Numbered from the stretch's first letter, positions 8,580 through 19,586 are shown. The stretch is DNA of 64,000 bases from Erythrobacter litoralis (GCF_029760855.1 NZ_SOSI01000003.1:248001-312000); one strand, 5' to 3'. The notes: generated by a model not told the origin, from the letters alone. Translations and numbers: made by a program.

Positions 8580-8815
8580 GTGGTGATCGCCGCCGACATC
8601 CTGCTGGCCGAACGCTGCCTCAAGGCGGGCGCGACGGTGCTGCGCCACGACGGCAAACCCTTCGACATCGGCAGCGCGCTGGCCACCCGCGCGATCATGG
8701 AAGACCTGCGCGCCGGGATGACGGGGTCGGAGACGGTCCCCCGCCGTTCAGCAAGGCCGACCGCTCGCGGTTCCTGCAGGCGCTCGACCGGGTGATGACG
8801 TCGCTGACGCGCTAG
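8580..8815 (+). pseudogene. Truncated and frameshifted DUF188 (YaiI/YqxD-like) remnant
   Basis: In one frame the translation gives VVIAADILLAERCLKAGA, then GKPFDIGSALATRAIMEDLR, both diagnostic of the C-terminal half of DUF188 proteins. At about 8740 a run of C's shifts the frame; the next frame continues with PPFSKADRSRFLQALD and ends at TAG 8813-8815, as in intact homologues. The first half of the gene is missing, and the remnant starts right after the surface-protein gene. It is a decayed gene, probably cut when the upstream gene arrived. Confidence 0.8.
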
Positions 8816-8900
8816 CGCCGCCCTGCCGAATTGATGCGGGGTTGCCTGCCGATCGGGTGTAGTGCCGCGCCGGGGCATTCCGTCCCGATTGGAAAAGACC

Positions 8901-9032
8901 ATGGCCAAGGGCCAGCAGAAGAAGAGCCGCGAAAACCGCAAACCCAAACAGGAAGAACCCAAGACCAACGCGTCCAACCCCAGCACCAAGCCCGGCAGCA
9001 TCAAGGGGCTGGAGAACATGAAGAACAGTTGA
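8901..9032 (+). CDS. Very small basic protein, 43 aa
   Basis: ATG at 8901 to TGA at 9030-9032 encodes a Lys-, Gln- and Asn-rich peptide beginning MAKGQQKKSRENRKPKQ. It matches in style a family of tiny conserved sphingomonad proteins that start MAKGQ and are of unknown function. GGAAAAGA lies just before the ATG. It converges on the next tiny gene, only a few bases away. Confidence 0.6.
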   Translation: MAKGQQKKSRENRKPKQEEPKTNASNPSTKPGSIKGLENMKNS

Positions 9033-9036
9033 GGGC

Positions 9037-9216
9037 CTAGCCCTCCCCGCTCTCGACCGGCGGCTGCGACTGTTTCGCCGCATGCTCCGCAAGCAACCGG
9101 TCGATCTCGGCAATCCGCATGCGCTGCGGCGTATCGCGCTTTAACCCCTTGAGACGACACTCGCCCCACAGCTTGCGACGTTCAGATTCGAGGTTCTTGC
9201 GGTAGAGATCGGCCAT
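9037..9216 (-). CDS. Very small charged protein, 59 aa
   Basis: On the minus strand ATG at 9216 to TAG at 9037 encodes a 59-residue helical, charged peptide beginning MADLYRKNLESERRKLWGE and containing MRIAEIDRLLAEHAAKQ. The composition looks coding rather than random, and the convergent pairing with the 43-aa gene supports it. No known domain. Confidence 0.5.
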   Translation of the reverse strand: MADLYRKNLESERRKLWGECRLKGLKRDTPQRMRIAEIDRLLAEHAAKQSQPPVESGEG

Positions 9217-9318
9217 GCGCCGCTATGGGCGGGTTGGGATGCGATGGCTAGTGAGGCGTTGAACGCCGATCAAGTTCGGTTTACGTTTTGCCAACTCCAA
9301 TTATCTTATGCCGATTTT

Positions 9319-9921
9319 ATGAAATTCTTGAAGATCCTTCTAAATAGTCCTTGGCCGGCCACCATGTTGATACTTGGCTTGGTACTTAGCGTCGGCGCAC
9401 TTTTCCTCACCATGACCGTTGTCGACGAGAAAAGTAAGCTCTCTAAAAAACGAGCCTATTGGAGCGGACGCAAAGGTGCGCGGTACACCCCTGCGGACTT
9501 TGCAGCTGAGCAACTGAAAAGCGTTAGCAAAGCAAAGTTCACATCGCGGGCACTGCTGAATCGATCGGAAGCTAAGGTATTCGAAGCACTCGACAAGACT
9601 GTGGCCGCGCGCAATTCTGGCTGGCAGGTCATGGCGCAGGTCAGCCTTGGAGAATTCCTCGCCAGCCCTGACAAGGACGCTTATTTCGCGGTCAATTCAA
9701 AGCGCGTCGATTTCGCGTTGATGGACGAGAAATGCTGCGTGGTTCACGCGCTCGAATACCAAGGCAGCGGCCACCACACCGGCTCCAGCGCCGCCGCGCG
9801 CGATGCGGTGAAGAAGGAAGCGCTCCGCAAGGCGGGGATCGGCTATCACGAGATCGTCGCCGGCCACACCACGCCGAGCGAACTCAGGGCGCTGGTGGAG
9901 AAGCTGGTTCCTGCCAAATAG
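9319..9921 (+). CDS. Membrane-anchored DUF2726 protein (PD-(D/E)XK-like)
   Basis: About 200 residues from ATG 9319: one N-terminal membrane segment (about residues 12-32), a linker, and a DUF2726 domain. The domain shows RVDFALMD followed by HALEYQGSGHH, the D...ExQ arrangement of the PD-(D/E)XK nuclease-like fold, then a helix with Lys pairs and the strand GIGYHEI. Family members are annotated only by this domain, and nuclease activity is inference. An upstream ATG at 9244 would add 25 unlikely-looking residues. It starts a same-strand run with the next two genes and is more AT-rich in its first half than the surroundings. Confidence 0.7.
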   Translation: MKFLKILLNSPWPATMLILGLVLSVGALFLTMTVVDEKSKLSKKRAYWSGRKGARYTPADFAAEQLKSVSKAKFTSRALLNRSEAKVFEALDKTVAARNSGWQVMAQVSLGEFLASPDKDAYFAVNSKRVDFALMDEKCCVVHALEYQGSGHHTGSSAAARDAVKKEALRKAGIGYHEIVAGHTTPSELRALVEKLVPAK

Positions 9922-9974
9922 ATAATGGAATGATAATGCTTGACCATGTCAGCACTTTTAACGAGACAAATTAG

Positions 9975-10406
9975 ATGCTCTCATGGCTAACAGTTCGGGT
10001 AATCGTCCCCTTTTTCCCAGTGGGAATCGATCTATTTTTGAGGATCCTCGTCGCACGCGATGTTTTGCAATGGTGGGAAATACTGGATGTGAAGACCGTC
10101 GCTATTGCAGGCGCATTCTTCTGTTTTCTTATCGCTATTGAAGCGAATGATGAACCCAAAATCCGTAGCGACGAGCAATACCAAAATGGGCTAAAAACAT
10201 TTAGAGTGTGGATGATTTTGGCCGGTGCAACTTTGGCGATTCTTTTTGGCACAACGACATTCGCGGAGCTTGTCGACGTTAAGAATGGCAGCCCCATGTT
10301 CCGCGCTATGGTTTGGCCGATTTGTCTCATTGTGTCTTTGGTGGTCGTCACCTTTTCAATCGGTTCCGCGATTGTCGCTGACGCCCGATATCAATTTAGA
10401 TTCTAA
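9975..10406 (+). CDS. Four-helix membrane protein upstream of GTPase
   Basis: 143 residues with four hydrophobic segments in two hairpins (about 4-25, 37-54, 75-95, 108-130). The loop between the pairs is charged. No known family is recognised. Its last stop base is the first base of the ATG of the GTPase gene, so the two are translationally coupled. The pair is noticeably AT-richer than thiC and the genes to the left, a sign of horizontal arrival. It may form a membrane platform with the GTPase. Confidence 0.7.
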   Translation: MLSWLTVRVIVPFFPVGIDLFLRILVARDVLQWWEILDVKTVAIAGAFFCFLIAIEANDEPKIRSDEQYQNGLKTFRVWMILAGATLAILFGTTTFAELVDVKNGSPMFRAMVWPICLIVSLVVVTFSIGSAIVADARYQFRF

Positions 10407-11413
10407 TGGAGGGAGTTATACAAAACTTCCAAAAATTCTTGAGCGGTGACCTCCAAGCGGCGATCTTGATCCTTGTCGCAATAATGCTCGGCTTCGTAAC
10501 TTCGCAACTTTTCTTTCGTGTGCGGAATAACTTCGCCGCCAGCTACCGCATAGCGATGCTCGGATTACCGCTTTCTGGAAAAACTGCCTTGGTTACGGCA
10601 ATATTTGAGTACATATTTTCGTCTTCCGCTGGGCGAGCTTTCGCACCGGTCGGTGAGAAAACCATTAAATCGATAAACCAACAAATTTCACTAATAGAAT
10701 CACGGAAGACTTTTGATAGAACCCGAGATCAAGATATATTTTTATTTCGATTTCTTTATTATGTGAAAAGTTTTTTTCTTCCTTTCCTCACTACTAAATA
10801 TGAAGGTGAAGTTGTCGATTTTCCCGGCGAGATGTCGCATCGCCTTTTTGAAAGCTCACGAGACGGCGACCTTTCCGATGACATCGAGATATTTGATCGC
10901 GATTTCTACACGTGGATCATATCGTCCAAAGCGCATATATTTACAGTGGATTTGGCAGGATACCTTGCAACAGAGGACAAGCGTTCTTTTGCATCTGCAC
11001 GCTCGTCAGAAATTCGGCGCACGTGGCAAATTCTTTCTGAGAAGGTTTTCTCAGAAAAGGGGAAGCAAAAAAGCCGCGTAGCATTGGTATTCACTAAAGC
11101 AGATCTCGCCTTCGTGCGGAAGATTGACGCAGACTTGATGGCAGAAGGCCAATCAGAGACGATGCAAGTGCTGTGGCACTTCCGATATGAAACGATCCCA
11201 TCCAGTGCAGAAATAAACTTCGACAGAAAAGAACTCCTGTGGGGCATTTCAACGGAAACTGAAAATTATTTCAAACCTCTTATCGATTATTTCTCAAATC
11301 AGGATTGTGAGTTCAGAATTTTCTATTGTTCTTCATATAAGGATAATAATGAGAAAAGGCTCGGTATTGAAGACTTGACGAGATTCCTACTTCCAAAATC
11401 CAATGTCTTCTAA
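10406..11413 (+). CDS. Membrane-anchored P-loop GTPase-like protein
   Basis: 335 residues. One N-terminal membrane helix (about 17-37) precedes a TRAFAC-like GTPase core. The P-loop is GLPLSGKT at 53-60, the G3 element DFPGE at 138-142 and a G4-like TKAD at 230-233. The G4 has Thr in place of Asn. An insert of about 60 residues with hydrophobic aromatic stretches lies between G1 and G3. The C-terminal 100 residues are unknown. No named GTPase family fits. It is coupled to the membrane protein upstream and close to the DUF2726 gene; similar membrane-tied GTPases occur in defence islands, so a defence role is possible but unproven. Confidence 0.75.
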   Translation: MEGVIQNFQKFLSGDLQAAILILVAIMLGFVTSQLFFRVRNNFAASYRIAMLGLPLSGKTALVTAIFEYIFSSSAGRAFAPVGEKTIKSINQQISLIESRKTFDRTRDQDIFLFRFLYYVKSFFLPFLTTKYEGEVVDFPGEMSHRLFESSRDGDLSDDIEIFDRDFYTWIISSKAHIFTVDLAGYLATEDKRSFASARSSEIRRTWQILSEKVFSEKGKQKSRVALVFTKADLAFVRKIDADLMAEGQSETMQVLWHFRYETIPSSAEINFDRKELLWGISTETENYFKPLIDYFSNQDCEFRIFYCSSYKDNNEKRLGIEDLTRFLLPKSNVF

Positions 11414-11493
11414 TTGGAAGCCGTCAATGATGAGAGAAGTGAGTCGCAACGAAGGCTGCTAAATCCAGAAAAACGATCGCGACGCGCCAACGT

Positions 11494-11541
11494 TCACCCC
11501 TCCGGCAAATACAACTTCTCGCCCTTCTCCCGGTAAACCTC
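11494..11541 (-). pseudogene. Orphan ThiC C-terminal fragment
   Basis: The minus strand reads EVYREKGEKLYLPEG and a stop, aligning with the real ThiC end [18 protein letters not shown] about 110 bases upstream. Codon choice differs at many positions, so it is not a recent copy but the tail of a divergent thiC. Only about 15 codons remain. Confidence 0.65.
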
Positions 11542-11590
11542 AGTCCTTTGTGCGTTGCATGTCTGCACGCTCCGGGAGAGCGCTCCGACT

Positions 11591-11601
11591 CCCCCCCCCC
11601 C
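11591..11601. repeat. Homopolymer tract of 11 C's
   Basis: An uninterrupted C run between the thiC stop and the orphan ThiC tail. It is outside any confident gene. It could be a slippage site or a sequencing-sensitive spot. Confidence 0.8.
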
Positions 11602-11610
11602 ATTCGAGGA

Positions 11611-13640
<2,030 letters not shown>

Positions 13641-13691
13641 GATGGCTGTTGGGATACAGGGCCGGGGGCCTTGCGTCCAGCGCGGTCATGC

Positions 13692-13730
13692 AAAAAGGGC
13701 GCGCGATCCTCCGACCGCACGCCCTTTTTT
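13692..13730. terminator. Bidirectional rho-independent terminator
   Basis: AAAAAGGGCG and CGCCCTTTTTT arms flank a GC-rich stem-loop, giving a T-run on both strands. It lies just past the stop of the 1090-aa RTX gene, which it should terminate, and upstream of the thiC riboswitch. Confidence 0.85.
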
Positions 13731-13751
13731 AAAATTCAATGCCGGAGCCGA

Positions 13752-16700
13752 TCAGGCGATAAACAGATCCGCGCCGTGAAGCACTTCCGCCTTGTCCGCA
13801 TCCAGCGGGATGTTGGCATCGCTGCTGCCGCCGACGAGGAAAGCGTTCACGTCCAGATCCGTACCGGCGTCGACACGGGCGAATAGAATGCCTTCGCCGC
13901 TGCCCGATCCGTCGCCATCGTAGAAGATGTTGCCGGTGTCACGGTCGTAAACAATGTAGTCGTTCGAATCCTGCGCGGTACCGGCATCGGTGAAGAAGTT
14001 CGCATTGAGCGCACCGGGGTTCTGCAGCGCTCCGAAGAAGTTCAGGTTGAGAACCATCCGGTCGCCCTCGCCCTGATTGAAGTCGTCGATCGTATCGACT
14101 TCGTTCGGGCCGAGATCGGTGCTGAATACGAAGCGGTCCGCGCCGGCACCGCCGACGAGGAAGTCGCTACCGGCTTGGCCGCGAAGAACATCGTTACCGG
14201 CTTCGCCGAACAGGCGATCGTTCCCGTCACCGCCGTTGAGCTGGTCGTTGCCCGCCCCCGCGATCAGGATGTCGTCTTCGCCGAGGCCGAGCAGGCGATC
14301 GTTACCACCATAGGTCTCGATGCGATTCTGCCCGAAACTGCCGACGCGCAGATCGGCACCGCCGGTGCCGAGCAGAGTTTCGGCGCCGGAATAGAAGCCG
14401 AGATTAGGCCGTGCGACCGTGCCGATTTCGACGTTCTGCAAGGTAACGAGCGTCTGGTAACTGTCCGCACCACCATCGACGTCGATCTGGATAAGGGTGT
14501 CGCTACCCGACTGCACAAGCCGCGCGAAGCCCGAAATGAAGGGGCTGGCCGTACCGTCATATCCTTGAAGCACGGTGTCGAAGAAGTTGCTGAGATCGAT
14601 ACGGTCTCCACCGAGGTTGCCGACGAAATCGGTGACGATGATCTGATTGTCGATCACCACGTTCGACGCATCGCCAAGCACTTGGATGGCATCGGAGCCT
14701 TCGCCAAGCGTGATGACACTGCGAACGCCCGTGGCGGACACGATCACCGTGTCGAAACCGCGTCCGGCGTCGATCGTCGCGGAACCCTCCGTTCCGGTTA
14801 CCGTGATGGTGTCGTTATTGGAGCCGCCGGATATCGTCGCGTTCGATCCGTTCATCGTATCAAACGTCAGCGTATCGCGCCCGAAGCTGCCGTCGAGCAC
14901 GACATTGCTCTGTGCGCTATAGCCGAAGCGCTGGACGAGAATGTCGTCGTCGCCGCCTTCACCGTAGAGCGCATCGTCACCGCCGGTCTGGTCGCGCAGT
15001 GTGTCATTGCCGTCGCCGCCGAACAACTGGTCGTTGCCGGCCTGTCCGTCGAGCCGGTCATTGCCGCCGAAGCCGGAAAGGATGTCATCGCCCGAACCGC
15101 CCTGTACATCATCAATGCCGTTGCCGCCGGTGAAGATATCCTCCCCCGCGCCCGCAACCACGCTGAGGAACCCGACATAGTTATAGGTGCCCGCAACCGT
15201 AATCGTGTCTGCTCCGACGGTACCGGTAAGGCTATTGCCGCCTGTTACGGTGATTTGCGACGGTGCAGCCAAGGCGCCCGACGGGGCGAAATCGAAATTC
15301 GCATCGGTGATATTGCCGGTCTGCGTGTTTTCGAAAGTCACGATGGTTTCAAAGCCGCTGGCCCCGCCGTTTCCATCGACGTCGATCTGCAGGACGACGT
15401 CGCCGTCCGACTGCTGCAGGCGGAGAATGCCGGTCGAGAACGGGTTGGAATTACCGTCCCAATCGGTTTCGATGTTGGCCAGAAGATCGCTTACATTGAC
15501 GCGGTCACCGTTGGTACCGAACTGGAAATCGGACACCGTAACCATGCCGGAAGTCGTGAACTGGCCAAGCGCACCGATCAGGGCAAGCGTGTCGCGCCCT
15601 GCCCCGAGCGTGATGTCGGCCGAAACGCCCGCATATTGTACCTGGACGCTATCGGCACCCGACCCTGCAACGATATCGGCAAGACCGGACGTGCCGCGAA
15701 CGATAATCTGGTCGTCGCCGATGCCACCGGACAGAAGGACAGTCGAACCGTTATAAAGCGCCGCCAGCAGCGTATCGTCGCCGTCATCGCCATAGACTTC
15801 CGATGAGAGAGCCGCATCGGCCTGCGAGCGCGCAAGATAAATGTAGTCATTGCCGTCGCCACCGAAGAGCCGATCGGCGCCGCCGTCGACATCCGAGATG
15901 AAGTCGGCGCCCCCATTTCCGTAAATGGTGTCGTTATCGACGCCGCCATACAGATTGTCGCGATTTACGGAATCGCTGCCGTTGATCGTATTATTACCCG
16001 GCCCGCCATACACGGTCGCGCTGCCCGTCAGGGTGATCGTGTCGGCACCGGCTCCGGCGTAGACCGTGCCGGACGCAACCGTGATACTGTCGTCGGCCAC
16101 GCTGCCGGTCGTGACGCCGCCGACCGTGACCACGGTTGACACCGGTACCGTTCCATTCGGCGAATATTCGAGATTGGCAAGGCTGAAAGCCGACGCATCG
16201 GCGTCGAGAAACCTCGCCAATTCGACGAAATTGTCACCGCCACCGTTCAGATCAACCGAAAGAATCGCGTTGGCGCCGTTTTGCGAGAGACGCAGGTGGC
16301 CCGACGCGAACGGATTGGTCGAGCCGTTCCAATCGGTCAGCACCTCGCCCAGCATATCGGCGAGGACCAACCGATCCCCGTTCGTGCCGGTTGCGAAATC
16401 GGTAAAAACCAGCGGCGACGACAGATCGACGAATTCGCGATCCGCCGAAAGAGTGACCGTGTCGAGGCCGCTGCCAAGCGTGATGCGATACGAAACGCCT
16501 TCCACCGTCAGGTCAAGCATATCGTTGCCTGCCCCCGCGAGGATCATGGCCGACCCCGCCGTTCCCGATACCGATACAGTATCGGCACCCGAGCCGCCAT
16601 CCAGAAGGGCGCTGGAGCCGTTTTCCGTTAGGAACTGCAGGGTGTCGTTGCCGATGCCGCCATATAGTTCGACATTGGATGCTGCCGCCGTCTGGAAGCG

Positions 16701-17024
16701 TTCGACGGAAACGAGATCGGAGCCATCGCCGCCGTCCAGAAAATCGTTGCCGCCGTCGGAATCGAAGACATAATCGTCGCCCTCCTGACCATACAGCATG
16801 TCGTTCCCGGTTCCCCCGGAAATCGTGTCATCGCCAAGGCGGCCGCGAATGATGTCGTTCCCGCCTTCACCAAAAATTAGGTCGGACATGTCACCGCTGT
16901 CGATCTCGTCATCGCCTGCCCCGGCGTAGATCAGATTGGGACCTTCATCGCGGCCGATTATCCGGTCGTTTACGATGAAGCCATCAGTGCGGTATTGATT
17001 GGCCGGAACTTGAATGAACGGCAT
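13752..17024 (-). CDS. Large RTX (hemolysin-type calcium-binding) repeat protein
   Basis: A 1090-residue acidic protein without a classical signal peptide. Blocks of GGxGxD nonapeptides (such as GGNDRLDGQAGNDQLFGGDG) bind Ca2+ and form beta-rolls. The protein has three supermodules of roughly 300 residues; each has an RTX block, a parallel-strand region, a DF..G.NGDR stretch, and a section of the type LRLxQxxxDxxLxIDVDG. A last RTX block and a C-terminal RTX-like secretion end follow. It is probably exported by a type I system (not in this window). No enzymatic domain is visible, so it may be a surface or matrix protein. Terminated by the hairpin at 13692. Confidence 0.9.
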   Translation of the reverse strand: MPFIQVPANQYRTDGFIVNDRIIGRDEGPNLIYAGAGDDEIDSGDMSDLIFGEGGNDIIRGRLGDDTISGGTGNDMLYGQEGDDYVFDSDGGNDFLDGGDGSDLVSVERFQTAAASNVELYGGIGNDTLQFLTENGSSALLDGGSGADTVSVSGTAGSAMILAGAGNDMLDLTVEGVSYRITLGSGLDTVTLSADREFVDLSSPLVFTDFATGTNGDRLVLADMLGEVLTDWNGSTNPFASGHLRLSQNGANAILSVDLNGGGDNFVELARFLDADASAFSLANLEYSPNGTVPVSTVVTVGGVTTGSVADDSITVASGTVYAGAGADTITLTGSATVYGGPGNNTINGSDSVNRDNLYGGVDNDTIYGNGGADFISDVDGGADRLFGGDGNDYIYLARSQADAALSSEVYGDDGDDTLLAALYNGSTVLLSGGIGDDQIIVRGTSGLADIVAGSGADSVQVQYAGVSADITLGAGRDTLALIGALGQFTTSGMVTVSDFQFGTNGDRVNVSDLLANIETDWDGNSNPFSTGILRLQQSDGDVVLQIDVDGNGGASGFETIVTFENTQTGNITDANFDFAPSGALAAPSQITVTGGNSLTGTVGADTITVAGTYNYVGFLSVVAGAGEDIFTGGNGIDDVQGGSGDDILSGFGGNDRLDGQAGNDQLFGGDGNDTLRDQTGGDDALYGEGGDDDILVQRFGYSAQSNVVLDGSFGRDTLTFDTMNGSNATISGGSNNDTITVTGTEGSATIDAGRGFDTVIVSATGVRSVITLGEGSDAIQVLGDASNVVIDNQIIVTDFVGNLGGDRIDLSNFFDTVLQGYDGTASPFISGFARLVQSGSDTLIQIDVDGGADSYQTLVTLQNVEIGTVARPNLGFYSGAETLLGTGGADLRVGSFGQNRIETYGGNDRLLGLGEDDILIAGAGNDQLNGGDGNDRLFGEAGNDVLRGQAGSDFLVGGAGADRFVFSTDLGPNEVDTIDDFNQGEGDRMVLNLNFFGALQNPGALNANFFTDAGTAQDSNDYIVYDRDTGNIFYDGDGSGSGEGILFARVDAGTDLDVNAFLVGGSSDANIPLDADKAEVLHGADLFIA

Positions 17025-17249
17025 GGATTATCCTCCCACGGTGCGCGCTTTAATATTCAGCGCAGCATCAAATGATATGATTGAAAAACAATAGGTTTGA
17101 CCATCGCTGCAACCCTAGCGCAAGACTACGGTTCCCAGTGCGAAAAAGGTGTTCCGTTTCCGGACGCTCCGTCCCTATAGCCTCTGCAGTAATGAAGCAT
17201 TCAGCCGAAGACGCACGATGCTTCCCCGGCTGTTTGTTTTGACCAGCTT

Positions 17250-18428
17250 TTACGCCACTTCGGCAAGGGCTTCGATGAATTTTTCGATATTGCCCGAATG
17301 CAGACCAGCCACGTTGATCCGGCCCGAACCGGCCATGTAGATGCCGTGGTCTTCGCGCAGCTTGACGATCTGCTCCTTGCTTAGCGGCAGTATCGCGAAC
17401 AGGCCGTTCTGGTTTTCGAGCGCTTCAAGGTTGAGCCCGGGCGCACGATTGCCCGCCGCAGCCAGCTTCCGGCGCACGCCCCGCATCCGCTCGCGCATGT
17501 CGTCGAGCTCCTCGTGCCAGAGCGATGTCATGGCATCATCGGTAAGAATGATCCGCACCGCCGCGCCGCCGTGATCGGGCGGCATCGACCAGTTCGCTCG
17601 CGCCAGCGAATTGGCGTTGGACCCGATCGCGGCAAGCTGGCTCGCGTCTTTCGCCATCATGTAGAACGCGCCGACGCGGTCGCGGTAAAGGCCGAAATTC
17701 TTGTCGCAGCTATAGGCGATCAGCGCTTCAGGGACCGCGGCAAGAACGGTGCGCACGCCTGCGACGTCCTCCTCCATTCCGTGACCGAGCCCCTGATAGG
17801 CGATATCGAGTATCGGCAGCACCGTGCCTGCTGACAACGCATCCGCCAGCGCCGACCACTGCTCGGCAGAGTAATCGATCCCGGTAGGGTTGTGGCAGCA
17901 ACCGTGAAGGAGGATCGCCTCGCCTTCGCCCGCATTGCGGATCGCATCCAGCGCCGCCTCGACATTGGCTGTCCCGTCGGCGTTCGCATGATCGAATTCA
18001 GCGATTTCGACGCCGACGTCCTTCAGGATTTGCGCATGGTTGGGCCAGCTCGGTACGCCCAGATGGATGCGCCGCACGCCCGCCTGCTTCGCGAGCGACA
18101 CCGCGAGCCGCACAGCGCCCGTGCCGCCTGGCGTCTGCATCCCCTCGATCCGCGAGAGTAATGTCGTGTCGTCGCGCCCGAAGATATAGGGCATCAGCGC
18201 GCGCACGAATTCGCCGTCGCCTTCCGGCCCGAGATAGCTTTTGCTGTCCTGCCGGTCGACCAGCACCCGCTCCGCCGCCTTCACGGCGCGGAACACCGGC
18301 GTATCGCCGCTATCGGTGCGGTAGACGCCGACGCCGAGATCGATCTTGTCCGCCCGTTCGTCGGCGGCGTGCATCTTGATCAGGGCGAGCAGCGCATCGG
18401 GCGCCTGGGCGTTCAGTCTGTCGAGCAT
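17250..18428 (-). CDS. Aspartate/aromatic aminotransferase (class I PLP enzyme)
   Basis: A PLP-dependent transaminase of the AspC/TyrB type, about 392 residues from ATG 18428. Diagnostic stretches are KIDLGVGVYRTDSG, SYLGPEGD, the HNPTGID turn, DIAYQGLG and the PLP lysine in SCDKNFGLYRDRVG, close to the SKNFGLYxERxG motif of the family. It transfers amino groups between aspartate or aromatic amino acids and 2-oxoglutarate in the cytoplasm. A longer reading from 18470 adds 14 weakly plausible residues. The choice between Asp and aromatic specificity cannot be made by eye. Confidence 0.92.
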   Translation of the reverse strand: MLDRLNAQAPDALLALIKMHAADERADKIDLGVGVYRTDSGDTPVFRAVKAAERVLVDRQDSKSYLGPEGDGEFVRALMPYIFGRDDTTLLSRIEGMQTPGGTGAVRLAVSLAKQAGVRRIHLGVPSWPNHAQILKDVGVEIAEFDHANADGTANVEAALDAIRNAGEGEAILLHGCCHNPTGIDYSAEQWSALADALSAGTVLPILDIAYQGLGHGMEEDVAGVRTVLAAVPEALIAYSCDKNFGLYRDRVGAFYMMAKDASQLAAIGSNANSLARANWSMPPDHGGAAVRIILTDDAMTSLWHEELDDMRERMRGVRRKLAAAGNRAPGLNLEALENQNGLFAILPLSKEQIVKLREDHGIYMAGSGRINVAGLHSGNIEKFIEALAEVA

Positions 18429-18501
18429 GGCGCCTCTTTGTCGATAACCGCGCTCGCCCGCAAGCGACAAGTCCGATTATCCCGAGACTAACCAGGGTTG
18501 T

Positions 18502-19281
18502 TTAGAACGGGATCCAGCGCTGCTTCTTGGAAAACCGCATATAGCCGGCATTCACACCGAGCCGGAGCCCTGCGCCCACGCGAATGGGGATCAGCACCAC
18601 GTCGCCCTTGCGCAAATAACTCGCGGTAAGTCCGCCGACCGCGTAAAGCTGCCCCTCGGCCGCGGGATAGCGCTCGTAAAGTTCTTCGGTGTCGTAGAGA
18701 TTATAGACCAGCACGAAGGTGCTGCCCGCATTAGCCCCGGCATCGAAGCCAATCGAAGGACCCGTCCAGTAGACCGGCAATTCGCCTTCGACCTTGTGGT
18801 ACATCGTGCCCGATCCGTAACGTGCGCCGACGATGAAGGCCCCGCCCGCTTCTCGCCCGACGATATAGGCATTGGGCTCGCCCTGTTCGGCGAGCAGCTT
18901 GCGGATCATCTTGGCGACGCCTTCCGCGCCTTTGCCGAATGCACCTTCGGCGGCGCCGATCAGGTCATCTTCGCGGTAGGTGGTCGATGGGTCCTCGACG
19001 GTCGTGTTGTCGACCGCCTGCTCGGCCGCGGCTTCGGCCGATTGTTCGGACCATTGCGGCTGAGAGTCTTCCACCGGAGCGGGATCGGGATAATTCGTAT
19101 TGTCGCCCTGCGTAGCGGGCACGTCATAGGCCGGATCCTGCGGCGGCAGTTCCAGATCGCCGTCGATCGGCGCCTCGTAGGCGTCGTTGGGATCGACGCT
19201 CTGAATCTGCGCAGAAAGCGGCGCTGCGGCCAAACCGATGGCGGCGGCGAGTGCGGCGGCGAACTGTCTTGCGATACGCAT
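18502..19281 (-). CDS. eipA: EipA-like DUF1134 envelope protein
   Basis: Secreted protein of about 259 residues from ATG 19281. A signal peptide ending in LSAQ is followed by a low-complexity acidic, Pro- and Gln-rich stretch, then the DUF1134 domain (about 110-259) with GREAGGAFIVGARYGSG, WTGPSIGFDAG and the C-terminal GVNAGYMRFSKK. In Brucella the DUF1134 protein EipA is a periplasmic factor for envelope integrity; that role is transferred here by family. A longer start at 19335 is possible but has no signal peptide at its very beginning. Confidence 0.88.
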   Translation of the reverse strand: MRIARQFAAALAAAIGLAAAPLSAQIQSVDPNDAYEAPIDGDLELPPQDPAYDVPATQGDNTNYPDPAPVEDSQPQWSEQSAEAAAEQAVDNTTVEDPSTTYREDDLIGAAEGAFGKGAEGVAKMIRKLLAEQGEPNAYIVGREAGGAFIVGARYGSGTMYHKVEGELPVYWTGPSIGFDAGANAGSTFVLVYNLYDTEELYERYPAAEGQLYAVGGLTASYLRKGDVVLIPIRVGAGLRLGVNAGYMRFSKKQRWIPF

Positions 19282-19494
19282 CAATAACCCTTCCCTGCTC
19301 CGCCGCCCTCTACGAAGCTGTGCGGCGAAGTGCACCCCTTATGCACGCGGCGGGAATGAAACGGCGATGAACCGAATCCGAATTGCGCCGAACCGAGTCC
19401 GAGATAAGGGGGAATAAAGCTTGCGCCAATCTATGCTTGATGCCCTGTACCGTGCTGGCTATAGCCCGCCGCTCGCAGCCAATATGCGACATGC

Positions 19495-19586
19495 GGAGAC
19501 GTGGGTGAGTGGCTGAAACCAGCTCCCTGCTAAGGAGCCATACCTGGTAACGGGTATCGAGGGTTCGAATCCCTCCGTCTCCGCCA
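19495..19586 (+). tRNA. tRNA-Ser (GCT)
   Basis: The acceptor stem GGAGACG pairs with CGTCTCC before the discriminator and an encoded CCA. The anticodon loop reads CTGCTAA between CTCC and GGAG stems, anticodon GCT. A long variable arm and a T-arm with GGTTCGAATCC are present, as expected of class II tRNA-Ser. Confidence 0.97.

Noticed and set aside
14175..15806. Long plus-strand open frame opposite the RTX gene
   Set aside because: It is a shadow of the repetitive RTX coding sequence with no family features.
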